Shown piece by piece: positions 8,142 to 16,258 of a DNA stretch of 64,000 nt. The DNA lies in NCBI RefSeq assembly GCF_024753135.1, contig NZ_JANUGP010000020.1, forward strand, positions 62,001 through 126,000, given 5' to 3'. Every line of letters begins with the position of its first letter. The stretch's first letter is position 1. The notes under the pieces are model-generated. The model was given only the letters and a program-made list of their open reading frames with translations, was not told the origin of the DNA and did not search any database. The position numbers and the translations under genes were made by a program. This DNA is from Streptomyces pyxinicus. GTDB taxonomy: Bacteria; Actinomycetota; Actinomycetes; Streptomycetales; Streptomycetaceae.

Positions 8142-8333
8142 CTAGCCGTCCCCGCTGGAGCCGCGGCTCTGCCTCCGGCGGTCGTGACGGGCGGACGCGC
8201 GGGCCAGTTCGCCCGCGCTGAGGGTGACCGCCGCCACCGCGCGGGTCCAGCGGGGGCCGCCGCGGGCCGCCCAGACCACGCAGGCGCAGCCGCCGACGGT
8301 CAGCGCCAGGACGCCGAGCAGAAGAAAGATCAT
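8142..8333 (-). CDS. Small single-pass membrane protein, function unknown
   Basis: This 63-residue ORF starts at an ATG (8333) preceded by GGAGAGG at 8 nt. It has one N-terminal membrane helix (MIFLLLGVLALTVGGCACVVWAA) followed by a basic cytoplasmic tail rich in Arg and Ser. A longer in-frame start at 8369 exists but has no ribosome-binding site. It sits between rlmN and the P450 gene on the same strand. No family recognised. Confidence 0.55.
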   Translation of the reverse strand: MIFLLLGVLALTVGGCACVVWAARGGPRWTRAVAAVTLSAGELARASARHDRRRQSRGSSGDG

Positions 8334-8389
8334 GTGTGCCGCCTCTCCGGTCATCCCGGCAGACGCCACCGGCGGGGGAAAGGTTGCCG

Positions 8390-9634
8390 CTACCAGGTCA
8401 CCGGCAGCGTGCGCGGCCCCCGGATCAGGCCCTGGCGCTGGAACTCGACCTCCTCGGGGGGTACGGCCAGGCGGAGGGCGGGGTAGCGGGTGAGGAGGGC
8501 GCTGATGATGACCTCCGCCTCCATGCGGGCCATGATCGCGGCCAGGCAGTGGTGGGGGCCGTGGCCGAAGGCCAGGTGGGGGCCGTCCTTGCGGTCGAAG
8601 TCGAGGGCGTCGGGGTCGTGGAAGACCTCGGGGTCGCGGTTGGCGGCGACGTAGGCGTTGTAGACGACCTCGCCGGCCCGGATCAGCCGGCCGCCGACCC
8701 GCACGTCCTCGGTGGCGACCCGGGGGATGCCGACGCCGTTGCGGTGCGGGACGTAGCGGAACAGCTCGTCCACGGCCTTCGGCAGCAGTTCCGGCTCGCG
8801 GCGCAGCCGTGCCAGGTGCCGCGGGTGCGTGAGCAGCGCGTACACCATCGAGCCGCTGTTGTTGCGGACCGCGTGGCCGCCGCTGACCTGGACGGCGATG
8901 GCCAGCGAGACCGCCTCGTCGTCGGTGATCTCGCCCTCGGCCGCGGCCTGGGCCAGCACTCCGGCGAGGTCGTCGCGGGGCTCCTCGCGGCGGTGCCGGA
9001 GCAGTTCGACGATCCGTTCCCGGGTGGCGCGGGCGGCCTGCGCGGCGCGCTCCTTGGACTCGGCACCGGCGGACAGCAGCGCCTCGCCGGTCGCCGCCCA
9101 GCGGTGCCAGTCCTTCTCGTCCACGCCGAGGAAGTCGCGGATCACGGCGATCGGGAACGGGCCGTGCAGATGCTCCATGAGGTCGGCCGGGGCGCCGGCC
9201 CGCTCCATGCCGTCGAGCAGTTCGGCGGCCCTGCGCTCGGCGAGCGGTCGCAGCCGCTGCATGCTCTTTCCGGTGAACGCGCGGGCCACGACCCGGCGCA
9301 GCCGGTTGTGCCGGGGCGGGTCGATGTACTGCAGGCCCGCCGTCTGCGAGGCCACCGGCTCCGGGCGCATGGACGTCACGTCGCGCCCGACGACCTCCTC
9401 CCGGGAGAAGCGCGGGTCGGAGGTGACGAAGCGGACGTCCTCGTACCGGGTGACCAGCCAGGCCTCCCCCTCGCCGTGCGGCAGCCTGATCCGGGTGACC
9501 GGCTCCTCGCGCAGCATCTCGTCCAGGAACGGGTCGGGGTCGAGCGCGGGCAGGTCGTCCACGGCCCAGAACCGGACCGGCTCAGGCGGCTGGGCGGGGG
9601 CGGAGGCGGGGCCGGGGGTCGGGTCGAGAGGCAT
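8390..9634 (-). CDS. Cytochrome P450 with an atypical I-helix
   Basis: This 414-residue protein is a soluble bacterial P450. The haem-binding loop is FGHGPHHCLAA (Cys ligand near residue 354), the K-helix ExxR is ELFR, and the C-helix HNRLRRVVARAF is present. The oxygen-activating I-helix motif, normally [AG]Gx[DE]T, reads SGGHAV here, so both the acidic residue and the threonine are missing. That predicts altered or non-monooxygenase chemistry. AGGGAG stands 7 nt before the ATG at 9634; the upstream extension of the frame is not P450-like. No ferredoxin or reductase gene is adjacent. Confidence 0.88.
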   Translation of the reverse strand: MPLDPTPGPASAPAQPPEPVRFWAVDDLPALDPDPFLDEMLREEPVTRIRLPHGEGEAWLVTRYEDVRFVTSDPRFSREEVVGRDVTSMRPEPVASQTAGLQYIDPPRHNRLRRVVARAFTGKSMQRLRPLAERRAAELLDGMERAGAPADLMEHLHGPFPIAVIRDFLGVDEKDWHRWAATGEALLSAGAESKERAAQAARATRERIVELLRHRREEPRDDLAGVLAQAAAEGEITDDEAVSLAIAVQVSGGHAVRNNSGSMVYALLTHPRHLARLRREPELLPKAVDELFRYVPHRNGVGIPRVATEDVRVGGRLIRAGEVVYNAYVAANRDPEVFHDPDALDFDRKDGPHLAFGHGPHHCLAAIMARMEAEVIISALLTRYPALRLAVPPEEVEFQRQGLIRGPRTLPVTW

Positions 9635-9745
9635 GGGCACACTCCCTGCTGCGTCACCGGGCGGCGGAAAACGCCGTCCTCTGTGGGAGTCTGCGTCCGG
9701 TCGGCACCGCCGGGCGATTTCTGCTGCGGCATCCGGGTACGGCGG

Positions 9746-9778
9746 CGGGCCCCCGTCCACGGAGAGGACGGGGGCCCG
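9746..9778 (-). terminator. Terminator downstream of cdsA
   Basis: A perfect 13-bp stem (9746-9758 with 9766-9778) with a 7-nt loop lies 27 bp beyond the cdsA stop, closing the rpsB-tsf-pyrH-frr-cdsA segment and separating it from the P450 gene. Confidence 0.75.
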
Positions 9779-9804
9779 TCAGGCCGTACGACGTGCGGTT
9801 CGGC

Positions 9805-10947
9805 TCACGCCGAGCCGACGAACAGCACCATCAGCAGCCAGACCACCGGCGCCGTCGGCAGCAGCGAGTCAAGACGGTCCATGATGCCGCCGTGCCCGGG
9901 GAGCAGGGTGCCCATGTCCTTGATGCCCAGGTCCCGCTTGATCATGGACTCGCCCAGGTCGCCCAGCGTGGCACTGACCGCGACCGCGAGGCCCAGCAGC
10001 AGCCCCTGCCACCAGGCGCCGCCGTCGATCAGGAACCGCATGCACAGCGCGCCCGCGACCATGGCGAACAGCACGGCGCCGAACAGGCCCTCGCGGGTCT
10101 TGCCGGGGCTGATGCGCGGGGCGAGCTTGTTCTTGCCGAAGCGCCAGCCGACCGCGTACGCGCCGGTGTCGCTGACGACCGTCAGCAGCAGGAAGGTGAG
10201 CACCCGCCAGGGACCGTCGTCGGCGGTGAGCATCATCGCGACGAACGTGGCCAGGAACGGCACGTAGAACGCGGCGAAGACACCGGCGGTGACGTCCCGG
10301 AGATACCCCTCCGGCGGTTCGGTCATGCGCCAGACGAGCACGGCGAGGGCGGTGAGGGCCATCGCGACCCACGCGCCCTCGGCGCCGCGCACATAACCGG
10401 CGACGACCATCGCCGCACCGCCGACCGCGAGCGGCACCAGCGGCGCCTTGATCGCCTTGCGCTCGGCGAGCCGGCTGGTCAGCTCCCACAGGCCGACGAC
10501 GACGGCGACGGCGACCACACCGACGAACACGGCCTTGACGACGAACAGCGAGGCGATGATGACGACGCCGAGTCCGACGCCCACGCCTATGGCCGCGCTC
10601 AGATCGCGGCCGGCGCTCTTCTTCTGCGGCGCCGGCGGCGGCTGCGGGGCGTCGGGCATGGGCTCCGGATTCTGGGTCACGGCCGGAAGGGGCCGGTCCT
10701 GGAAGGTCTCGTCTCGGAACAGGGGGCCGCCCGGCCGAGCGGCCCCCCGGTCGTCGTCCTGATCACCGCCGTACGCGGGTACGTCGGGCACGATGGGCAT
10801 GGGGCGAGTCTGAGGCGCCTCAGGCGCATCGTACGCGGGACCCGCCGGTGCGGCCCCCTGGGCGGGCTGCGTGCTCCCGCCGCCGGTGGACCCCCAGTAC
10901 CCGGCCTGACCCGCCGCTGGCGGCGCCCCCCAGGAAGAGTCGCTCAT
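9805..10947 (-). CDS. cdsA: Phosphatidate cytidylyltransferase (CDP-diglyceride synthase)
   Basis: This 380-residue protein makes CDP-diacylglycerol from phosphatidic acid and CTP, the branch point for all phospholipids. The C-terminal family signature is intact: KRDLGIKDMGTLLPGHGG then IMDRLDS. About eight membrane helices occupy residues ~115-380. The ~110-residue N-terminal extension is cytoplasmic, rich in Pro, Gly and Gln, and typical of actinomycete CdsA proteins. The ATG overlaps the frr stop (TGATG), so the genes are translationally coupled. A terminator hairpin follows. Confidence 0.93.
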   Translation of the reverse strand: MSDSSWGAPPAAGQAGYWGSTGGGSTQPAQGAAPAGPAYDAPEAPQTRPMPIVPDVPAYGGDQDDDRGAARPGGPLFRDETFQDRPLPAVTQNPEPMPDAPQPPPAPQKKSAGRDLSAAIGVGVGLGVVIIASLFVVKAVFVGVVAVAVVVGLWELTSRLAERKAIKAPLVPLAVGGAAMVVAGYVRGAEGAWVAMALTALAVLVWRMTEPPEGYLRDVTAGVFAAFYVPFLATFVAMMLTADDGPWRVLTFLLLTVVSDTGAYAVGWRFGKNKLAPRISPGKTREGLFGAVLFAMVAGALCMRFLIDGGAWWQGLLLGLAVAVSATLGDLGESMIKRDLGIKDMGTLLPGHGGIMDRLDSLLPTAPVVWLLMVLFVGSA

Positions 10948-11504
10948 CAGACTTCGAGCAGCTCCGCTTCCTTGTGCTTGAGCAGCTCGTCCACCTGGGC
11001 GACGTACTTCGCCGTCAGGTCGTCGAGCTCCTTCTCCGCGCGGCGGCCCTCGTCCTCGCCGATCTCGCCGTCCTTGATCAGCTTGTCGATGGCGTCCTTG
11101 GCCTTGCGGCGCACGGAACGGATGGACACCTTGGCGTCCTCGCCCTTGCCCTTGGCGACCTTGATGTACTCGCGGCGGCGCTCCTCGGTCAGCTCCGGGA
11201 ACACCACGCGGATGATGTTGCCGTCGTTGCTCGGGTTGACGCCCAGGTCCGAGTCGCGGATCGCCTGCTCGATGTTGCGCAGCGCGCTCTTGTCGAACGG
11301 CGTGACGACCGCCATCCGCGGCTCCGGCACGGAGAACGAGGCCAGCTGGTTGATCGGCGTCGGGGCACCGTAGTAGTCGGCCACGATCTTGTTGAACATC
11401 GCCGGGTGCGCACGGCCGGTGCGGATCGCGGCGAAGTCCTCCTTGGCGACCACGACGGCCTTCTCCATCTTCTCCTCGGCTTCGAGGAGGGTCTCTTCGA
11501 TCAC
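10947..11504 (-). CDS. frr: Ribosome recycling factor
   Basis: This 185-residue protein, acting with EF-G, splits post-termination ribosomes. The family core is plain: RTGRAHPAMFNKIVADYYG near the N-terminus, VTPFDKSALRNIEQAI and NPSNDGNIIRVVFPELTEERR, with Arg-rich three-helix-bundle segments after it. Two GTG codons stand in tandem; AGGAG is 6 nt before the second (11504), which gives the usual MIEETLLEAEEKMEKA start. It is coupled to cdsA downstream and follows pyrH after 178 bp. Confidence 0.97.
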   Translation of the reverse strand: MIEETLLEAEEKMEKAVVVAKEDFAAIRTGRAHPAMFNKIVADYYGAPTPINQLASFSVPEPRMAVVTPFDKSALRNIEQAIRDSDLGVNPSNDGNIIRVVFPELTEERRREYIKVAKGKGEDAKVSIRSVRRKAKDAIDKLIKDGEIGEDEGRRAEKELDDLTAKYVAQVDELLKHKEAELLEV

Positions 11505-11682
11505 CACTTGCTCCTGCGTGTCTTGAGTAAGGCCCGGCCCCGGTTCCGGGTCGGTCGGCGGCCGGCTGCGTCGCGTCTTCTTCCTGCACGGTTCCCGACC
11601 GGCAGGACATTGTCCATCCCCCGGCCAGGGGGCGTCCCGTCCGTCCCCCGGACAGGCGCCTAACCCGGGTGGCGGGGTGCCG

Positions 11683-12441
11683 TCAGTCCCGGCTGCCCTG
11701 GTCCCCCACGAGCGTGCCGATCTTCTCACCCTTGACGGCGCGGGCGATATTGCCTTCCGCGAGAAGCTCGAAGACGAGGATCGGGAGCTTGTTGTCGCGG
11801 CACAGCGTGATCGCGGTGGCGTCGGCGACCTTCAGCTCCCGGGTGATGACCTCGCCGTAGCCGAGGGCGTCGAACTTGACGGCGTCGGGGTTGGCCTTGG
11901 GGTCGGAGTCGTAGACCCCGTCCACGCCGTTCTTGCCCATGAGCAGCGCCTCGGCGTCGATCTCCAGGGCGCGCTGGGCGGCGGTGGTGTCGGTGGAGAA
12001 GTACGGCATGCCCATACCGGCGCCGAAGATGACCACGCGGCCCTTCTCCAGGTGGCGCACGGCACGCAGCGGGATGTACGGCTCGGCGACCTGGCCCATG
12101 GTGATGGCGGTCTGCACCCGGCTGTCGATGCCCTCCTTCTCCAGGAAGTCCTGGAGGGCGAGGCAGTTCATCACGGTGCCGAGCATGCCCATGTAGTCCG
12201 AGCGGGCCCGGTCCATGCCGCGCTGCTGGAGCTCGGCGCCCCGGAAGAAGTTGCCGCCGCCGATGACGACGGCGATCTCCGCGCCGTCGCGGACGACGGC
12301 CGCGATCTCACGGGCGATCTTGTGCACCACGTCCGGGTCGACGCCCAGGCCCCCGCCACCGGAGAAGGCCTCTCCGGACAGCTTCAGCAGAAACCGGCCG
12401 CGTACTTTGCCGTCGTCGCTCTTCTGGGCCTTGTCGGTCAT
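11683..12441 (-). CDS. pyrH: UMP kinase
   Basis: This 252-residue hexameric bacterial UMP kinase converts UMP to UDP for pyrimidine nucleotide synthesis. It shows the amino-acid-kinase fold motifs LLKLSGEAF, IGGGNFFRG, the UMP-binding region TVMNCLALQDFLE, GAGMGMPYFSTDT, and LMGKNGVDGVYDSDP. The start at 12441 (MTDKAQ) is the usual one for Streptomyces; a frame extension to 12471 lacks support. It lies between tsf and frr, the conserved bacterial order. Confidence 0.96.
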   Translation of the reverse strand: MTDKAQKSDDGKVRGRFLLKLSGEAFSGGGGLGVDPDVVHKIAREIAAVVRDGAEIAVVIGGGNFFRGAELQQRGMDRARSDYMGMLGTVMNCLALQDFLEKEGIDSRVQTAITMGQVAEPYIPLRAVRHLEKGRVVIFGAGMGMPYFSTDTTAAQRALEIDAEALLMGKNGVDGVYDSDPKANPDAVKFDALGYGEVITRELKVADATAITLCRDNKLPILVFELLAEGNIARAVKGEKIGTLVGDQGSRD

Positions 12442-12481
12442 GGGAGATCCCGCCTCTTTCACGTGTTGCACATACGAAGAA

Positions 12482-12529
12482 GGCCATTGCCGGTGGGGTC
12501 GCTTTTCGCTCCCATACGCGGCAATGGCC
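12482..12529 (-). terminator. Hairpin in the tsf-pyrH intergenic region
   Basis: Arms GGCCATTGCCG (12482-12492) and its exact complement (12519-12529) enclose a 26-nt loop. It may be a partial terminator or processing site allowing higher expression of rpsB-tsf than of pyrH-frr-cdsA. No T tract follows. Confidence 0.5.
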
Positions 12530-12645
12530 TCCTCGTCAGTTCTGCTGCCGCCCGCCCCACACCCGGGTGGGGCGGGGTGCGCGGACGACTGCTGTCGACC
12601 CTATCGGGATTTCTCCGCGGGTCGCGCGTCGATCGCGGTACGGAC

Positions 12646-13482
12646 TCAGATGCCGACCTTGATGCGCGAGAAGCGCTTCAGGGTGACACCGGCCTCGTCC
12701 AGCACCTTCTGGACCGACTTCTTGTTGTCCAGCGCGTACGGCTGGCCGAGCAGGGTGGCGTCCTTGAAGAAGCCGTTGACGCGACCCTCGACGATCTTGG
12801 CGATCGCGGCCTCGGGCTTGCCCTCGGCGCGGGTGGTCTCCTCGGCGATACGACGCTCGGACTCGACGACGTCGGCCGGCACGTCCTCCTTGGCGAGGTA
12901 CTTCGGCGCGAAGGCGGCGATGTGCTGGGCGACGCCCTTGGCGACCTCGGCGTTCGGCTTGTCCAGCTCGACCAGGACACCGATCTGCGGGGGCAGGTCG
13001 GGCATGGTGCGGTGCATGTAGGCCGTGACGTAGCCGTCGGCGTACTGCGCGAAGCGGTCCAGGACGATCTTCTCGCCGAGGTTGGCGTTGGCCTCGTCGA
13101 CGTACGCCTGGACGGTCTTGCCGGGCTCGATCTCGGACGCGAGCAGGGCGTCGAGGTCCGCCGGGGAGGTCTTGGCGACGTGCTCGGCGATCGCCTGGGC
13201 GGCGGCCTGGAACTTCTCGCCCTTGGCGACGAAGTCCGTCTCGCACTTCAGCTCGACCAGGACACCGGAGGAGTTGTCGTCGGCGATGATGGAGACCACG
13301 GCGCCGTTCTCGGCGGAGCGGCCCTCGCGCTTGGCGACGCCCTTCTGGCCCTTGATGCGCAGCGCCTCGACGGCCTTGTCGACGTTGCCCTCGGCCTCGT
13401 CCAGCGCCTTCTTGCAGTCCATCATGCCGGCGCCGGTGAGCTCACGGAGCTGCTTGACGTCGGCGGCGGTGTAGTTCGCCAT
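12646..13482 (-). CDS. tsf: Translation elongation factor Ts
   Basis: This 278-residue guanine-nucleotide exchange factor for EF-Tu has a clear N-terminal UBA-like module (VKQLRELTGAGMMDCKKAL), the core motif ELKCETDFVAKGEKF, and the two dimerisation/core subdomains that follow. It regenerates EF-Tu-GTP. The ATG at 13482 gives the usual N-terminus MANYTAADVKQLR. It follows rpsB on the same strand, with a strong composite hairpin between them. Confidence 0.97.
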   Translation of the reverse strand: MANYTAADVKQLRELTGAGMMDCKKALDEAEGNVDKAVEALRIKGQKGVAKREGRSAENGAVVSIIADDNSSGVLVELKCETDFVAKGEKFQAAAQAIAEHVAKTSPADLDALLASEIEPGKTVQAYVDEANANLGEKIVLDRFAQYADGYVTAYMHRTMPDLPPQIGVLVELDKPNAEVAKGVAQHIAAFAPKYLAKEDVPADVVESERRIAEETTRAEGKPEAAIAKIVEGRVNGFFKDATLLGQPYALDNKKSVQKVLDEAGVTLKRFSRIKVGI

Positions 13483-13524
13483 GAGTCTGTGAGTCTTTCT
13501 CGAAGTCTGGGAGATCTGGGTGAA

Positions 13525-13583
13525 CGGCGGGGGCGGACCTCACCGCGCCGGGGGCGCGGTGGGAAGCGGTGCCGCCCCCGCCG
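13525..13583 (-). terminator. Two-tier hairpin between rpsB and tsf
   Basis: An outer perfect 12-bp stem (13525-13536 with 13572-13583) encloses an inner perfect 9-bp stem (13541-13549 with 13553-13561). The structure lies in the 122-bp gap between rpsB and tsf and is likely an attenuator or RNA-processing site that sets the rpsB:tsf ratio. There is no T run, so full termination is doubtful. Confidence 0.6.
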
Positions 13584-13604
13584 TCGAACGCTGACGGTTC
13601 GGCG

Positions 13605-14540
13605 TCAGGCCTGCTCGCCCTCGGCGGCCTTCTCGGCCTCGGCGGGAGCCTCGGCCGGAGCGGCCTCGGCAGCCTCGGTGGCCTCGGCGGCCGGAGCCTC
13701 AGCCGGGGCGGCCTCAGCGGCCGGGGCCTCGGCGGGGGCGGCCTCGGCAGCCGGAGCCTCGTCCTTCTTCTCACCCTCGAGCAGGTCGCGCTCCCACTCG
13801 GCGAGCGGCTCGCCGGCGGCCTTCTCGCCCTTGTCACCGGTGGCGACGCGCGAGCGGGAGATGAGGCCCTCGGCGACGGCGTCGGCGATGACGCGGGTGA
13901 GCAGGGTGACGGAGCGGATCGCGTCGTCGTTGCCCGGGATCTTGTAGTCGACCTCGTCGGGGTCGCAGTTGGTGTCGAGGATCGCGACGACCGGGATGTT
14001 CAGCTTCCGGGCCTCACCGACGGCGATGTGCTCCTTCTTGGTGTCCACGATCCAGACGGCGCTGGGAACCTTGGACATCTCGCGGATACCACCGAGGGTC
14101 TTCTCCAGCTTGGCCTTCTCGCGCGAGAGCACGAGAAGCTCCTTCTTGGTCAGACCGGACGCGGCGACGTCCTCGAAGTCGATCTGCTCAAGCTCCTTGA
14201 GGCGCTGCAGACGCTTGTAGACGGTCGAGAAGTTGGTGAGCATGCCGCCCAGCCAGCGCTGGTTGACGTAGGGCATGCCGACGCGGGTGGCCTGCTCGGC
14301 GATGGCCTCCTGCGCCTGCTTCTTGGTGCCGACGAACATGACCGTGCCGCCGTGGGCGACGGTCTCCTTGACGAACTCGTAGGCGCGGTCGATGTACGAC
14401 AGCGACTGGAGCAGGTCGATGATGTAGATGCCGTTGCGCTCGGTGAAGATGAAGCGCTTCATCTTCGGGTTCCAGCGACGGGTCTGGTGACCGAAGTGGA
14501 CGCCGCTCTCCAGCAGCTCCCGCATCGTGACGACGGCCAT
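13605..14540 (-). CDS. rpsB: 30S ribosomal protein S2
   Basis: This 311-residue S2 carries the family signatures (LLESGVHFGHQTRRWNPKMK, NQRWLGGMLTNF, and AILDTNCDPDEVDYKIPGND). Beyond residue ~255 it has an acidic Ala/Glu/Pro-rich tail made of repeats such as APAAEAAPAE, a known feature of some actinomycete S2 proteins and probably disordered. AAGGAG lies 6 nt before the ATG at 14540 and directly against the alternative ATG at 14546, so 14540 is preferred. It is the first gene of the rpsB-tsf unit. Confidence 0.96.
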   Translation of the reverse strand: MAVVTMRELLESGVHFGHQTRRWNPKMKRFIFTERNGIYIIDLLQSLSYIDRAYEFVKETVAHGGTVMFVGTKKQAQEAIAEQATRVGMPYVNQRWLGGMLTNFSTVYKRLQRLKELEQIDFEDVAASGLTKKELLVLSREKAKLEKTLGGIREMSKVPSAVWIVDTKKEHIAVGEARKLNIPVVAILDTNCDPDEVDYKIPGNDDAIRSVTLLTRVIADAVAEGLISRSRVATGDKGEKAAGEPLAEWERDLLEGEKKDEAPAAEAAPAEAPAAEAAPAEAPAAEATEAAEAAPAEAPAEAEKAAEGEQA

Positions 14541-14570
14541 GGCCATCTCCTTGTGTTTCTCGGTTGTGCC

Positions 14571-14592
14571 GCGCCCGCCGGACGGCGGGCGC
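14571..14592 (-). other. Leader hairpin upstream of rpsB
   Basis: A perfect 9-bp G+C stem with a 4-nt loop (GCGCCCGCC, then its complement) lies ~25 nt before the rpsB ribosome-binding site, inside the mRNA leader. It could take part in S2 autoregulation or attenuation; no specific r-protein binding mimic was recognised. Confidence 0.4.
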
Positions 14593-14809
14593 GCCTGACG
14601 CCCGCGTGCGCCGTGCCGCGAAGGACCGAGAGGCGCTTGGTACGAACCGTTGCGGGTCCCGTACCGGGGCGTGCGAAGTCGACCCGGTGACCCGGATCGC
14701 CAGAAGAAGTGTACGGGACCGCCGGGGTACCGGGTGACGCCGCTGTCCACAACCGGGGAGTAGTCCACAGACGCCGGCCGTGACCGGCCGGGCCCGGCAC
14801 GCTGCTCGC

Positions 14810-15385
14810 ATGCGAGGTACGAGGCGATGTGCACGAATGTTCCCGGTCCTGCTGCTCGCGCTTGCGGCGCTGCTGTCTCCCGCGTTCGCCCGGGCGGACA
14901 CCGGCACGGCTCCCCCGGCCCCGGCGCCGGCACCGGCGCCTCCGGTCCCGGCCGTGGGCCGCGTCTGGCCCGTCGGCGTCCGCCCTCCGGTGCTGCGCGG
15001 CTGGGAGCCGCCGGCCACGGTCTACGGCCCCGGCCACCGCGGTGTCGATCTGTCGGCCGCGCCCGGTTCGCCGGTGCGGGCGGTGGCCGCGGGCCGGGTG
15101 TCCTTCGCGGGCCGGGTGGCGGGCAGAGGCGTGCTGGCGGTGGCCCTGACCGGCACGGACCTGCGGACGACGTACGAGCCGGTGACCGCGTCGGTGCGGA
15201 AGGGCGACGAGGTGGCGGCGGGCGAGGTGGTGGGGGTGGCGGAGCGGGCGGACTCCCACTGCGAGACGGCCCCGTGCGTGCACTGGGGCCTGCTCAGCGG
15301 GGAGACCTATCTGGACCCGCTCAGCCTGCTCCCGCCCTGGCTGCTGTCGCGGGGGCCGTCCCGGCTGCTGCCGGTGCACGGGTGA
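14810..15385 (+). CDS. Secreted M23 (LytM-type) metallopeptidase
   Basis: This 191-residue protein has a signal peptide (MRGTRRCARMFPVLLLALAALL, cleavage near AFARAD), a short Ala/Pro linker, and a compact M23 domain. The zinc ligands are visible as HRGVD (HxxxD) near residue 76 and CVHWG (HxH region) near residue 157. Such enzymes cut peptidoglycan cross-bridges outside the membrane and act in wall remodelling or as LytM regulators. Both metal-site motifs are present, so it is likely active. It is transcribed divergently from rpsB. An ATG at 14837 is an alternative start that would shorten the signal peptide. Confidence 0.85.
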   Translation: MRGTRRCARMFPVLLLALAALLSPAFARADTGTAPPAPAPAPAPPVPAVGRVWPVGVRPPVLRGWEPPATVYGPGHRGVDLSAAPGSPVRAVAAGRVSFAGRVAGRGVLAVALTGTDLRTTYEPVTASVRKGDEVAAGEVVGVAERADSHCETAPCVHWGLLSGETYLDPLSLLPPWLLSRGPSRLLPVHG

Positions 15386-15404
15386 GCGGGTGAGCGGGCG
15401 GGCC

Positions 15405-15628
15405 GGGTCCTGTCGTCAAACTCCCGCTGTCCGCCCGAAGGGGGGCTTCGCGGCGTCAGGTGCGTGCTCTGGGGGTCCCCCCGGCCGGAGGCTGGGGGAG
15501 TGCCGGGCCCTGATCCTCGTACTGGACGTACTCGGGTCAGGGCCCGGTGTGGCGAGAGTGCGTGCGTCGCAATGCTGGGGGGGCACCCCCGGCTGGAGGC
15601 TGGGGAAGGGAGTTTGACGACAGGGCCC
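15405..15628. repeat. MITE-like element: 21-bp terminal inverted repeats with internal palindromes
   Basis: Termini at 15405-15425 and 15608-15628 are inverted repeats with one mismatch in 21 bp (17 bp perfect, core GTCAAACTCCC). Inside are a perfect 11-bp inverted repeat (15503-15513 with 15537-15547) and two related direct segments, each a GGGGGTCCCCC-type mini-hairpin followed by GGCTGGGG (around 15470-15500 and 15573-15605). The 224-bp element fills the convergent gap between the M23 gene and the TetR gene and has no ORF. It looks like a non-autonomous mobile or repeated intergenic element. Confidence 0.65.
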
Positions 15629-15637
15629 AGGGCGGCG

Positions 15638-16219
15638 TCAGCCCGTGACGCCCCGCAGGGCCATCGTCACCGCCGCGTCCGTGACCGTGTCCGGGTGCTC
15701 GGCCGCGCCCAGTTCGATCCGCCGCACCGCCGCGTCCACGACACCCTGGACCAGCATCGCCGCGAGCCGGGGCTGGGCGTGTCCCAGCTCCGCCAGCGCC
15801 TCGACGATCATGGCGACCAGCCCCCCGTGCGCGGCCCGGATCTTCTCCCGGGCGCCGGCGTCCAGCTCGCTCGCCGAGATCGCGACGACCGCCCGGTGCC
15901 GCCGGTCCCCGACCAGCGCGAGCTGCCGCCGCACATACGCCTCGACCTTGCCCTGCGGGGAGCCGGCGCGCTCCATCGCGGCCTCGACCTCGGCGGCCCA
16001 CACCGGGAAGTCGACCTCGCACAGCTCCTCGACCACGGCCGCGCGGGAGCGGAAGTACTCGTAGACGGACGAGCGCGCCAGGCCCGTCCGCTCCGCCAGC
16101 GCGGGGAACGTCAGCGCTTCCGTCCCGCCCTCGGACAGCAGGGACCGAGCCGCGTCCAGCAGGGCGGCTCGCTGCATCGACCGGTGCTCGGCCACAGAGG
16201 CCGCTCGAATCCTTGGCAC
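15638..16219 (-). CDS. TetR/AcrR family transcriptional regulator
   Basis: This 193-residue protein has the canonical TetR N-terminal helix-turn-helix: RAALLDAARSLLSEGGTEAL, then LAERTGLARSSVYEYFRSRAAVVEEL (residues ~17-65). A variable all-helical ligand domain follows. It starts at a GTG with no strong ribosome-binding site. It lies 39 bp downstream of whiG on the same strand, so it may be read from the whiG transcript. Ligand and targets cannot be inferred from the neighbourhood. Confidence 0.85.
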   Translation of the reverse strand: MPRIRAASVAEHRSMQRAALLDAARSLLSEGGTEALTFPALAERTGLARSSVYEYFRSRAAVVEELCEVDFPVWAAEVEAAMERAGSPQGKVEAYVRRQLALVGDRRHRAVVAISASELDAGAREKIRAAHGGLVAMIVEALAELGHAQPRLAAMLVQGVVDAAVRRIELGAAEHPDTVTDAAVTMALRGVTG

Positions 16220-16258
16220 ACGTCCACTTTACGGACGTCCCTCCACGGGCGGGAGGCG

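Noticed and set aside
8829..9884. Forward-strand ORFs over the P450 gene
   Set aside because: Shadows of the P450 reading frame; composition is Arg/Ser-rich and no domain can be read.
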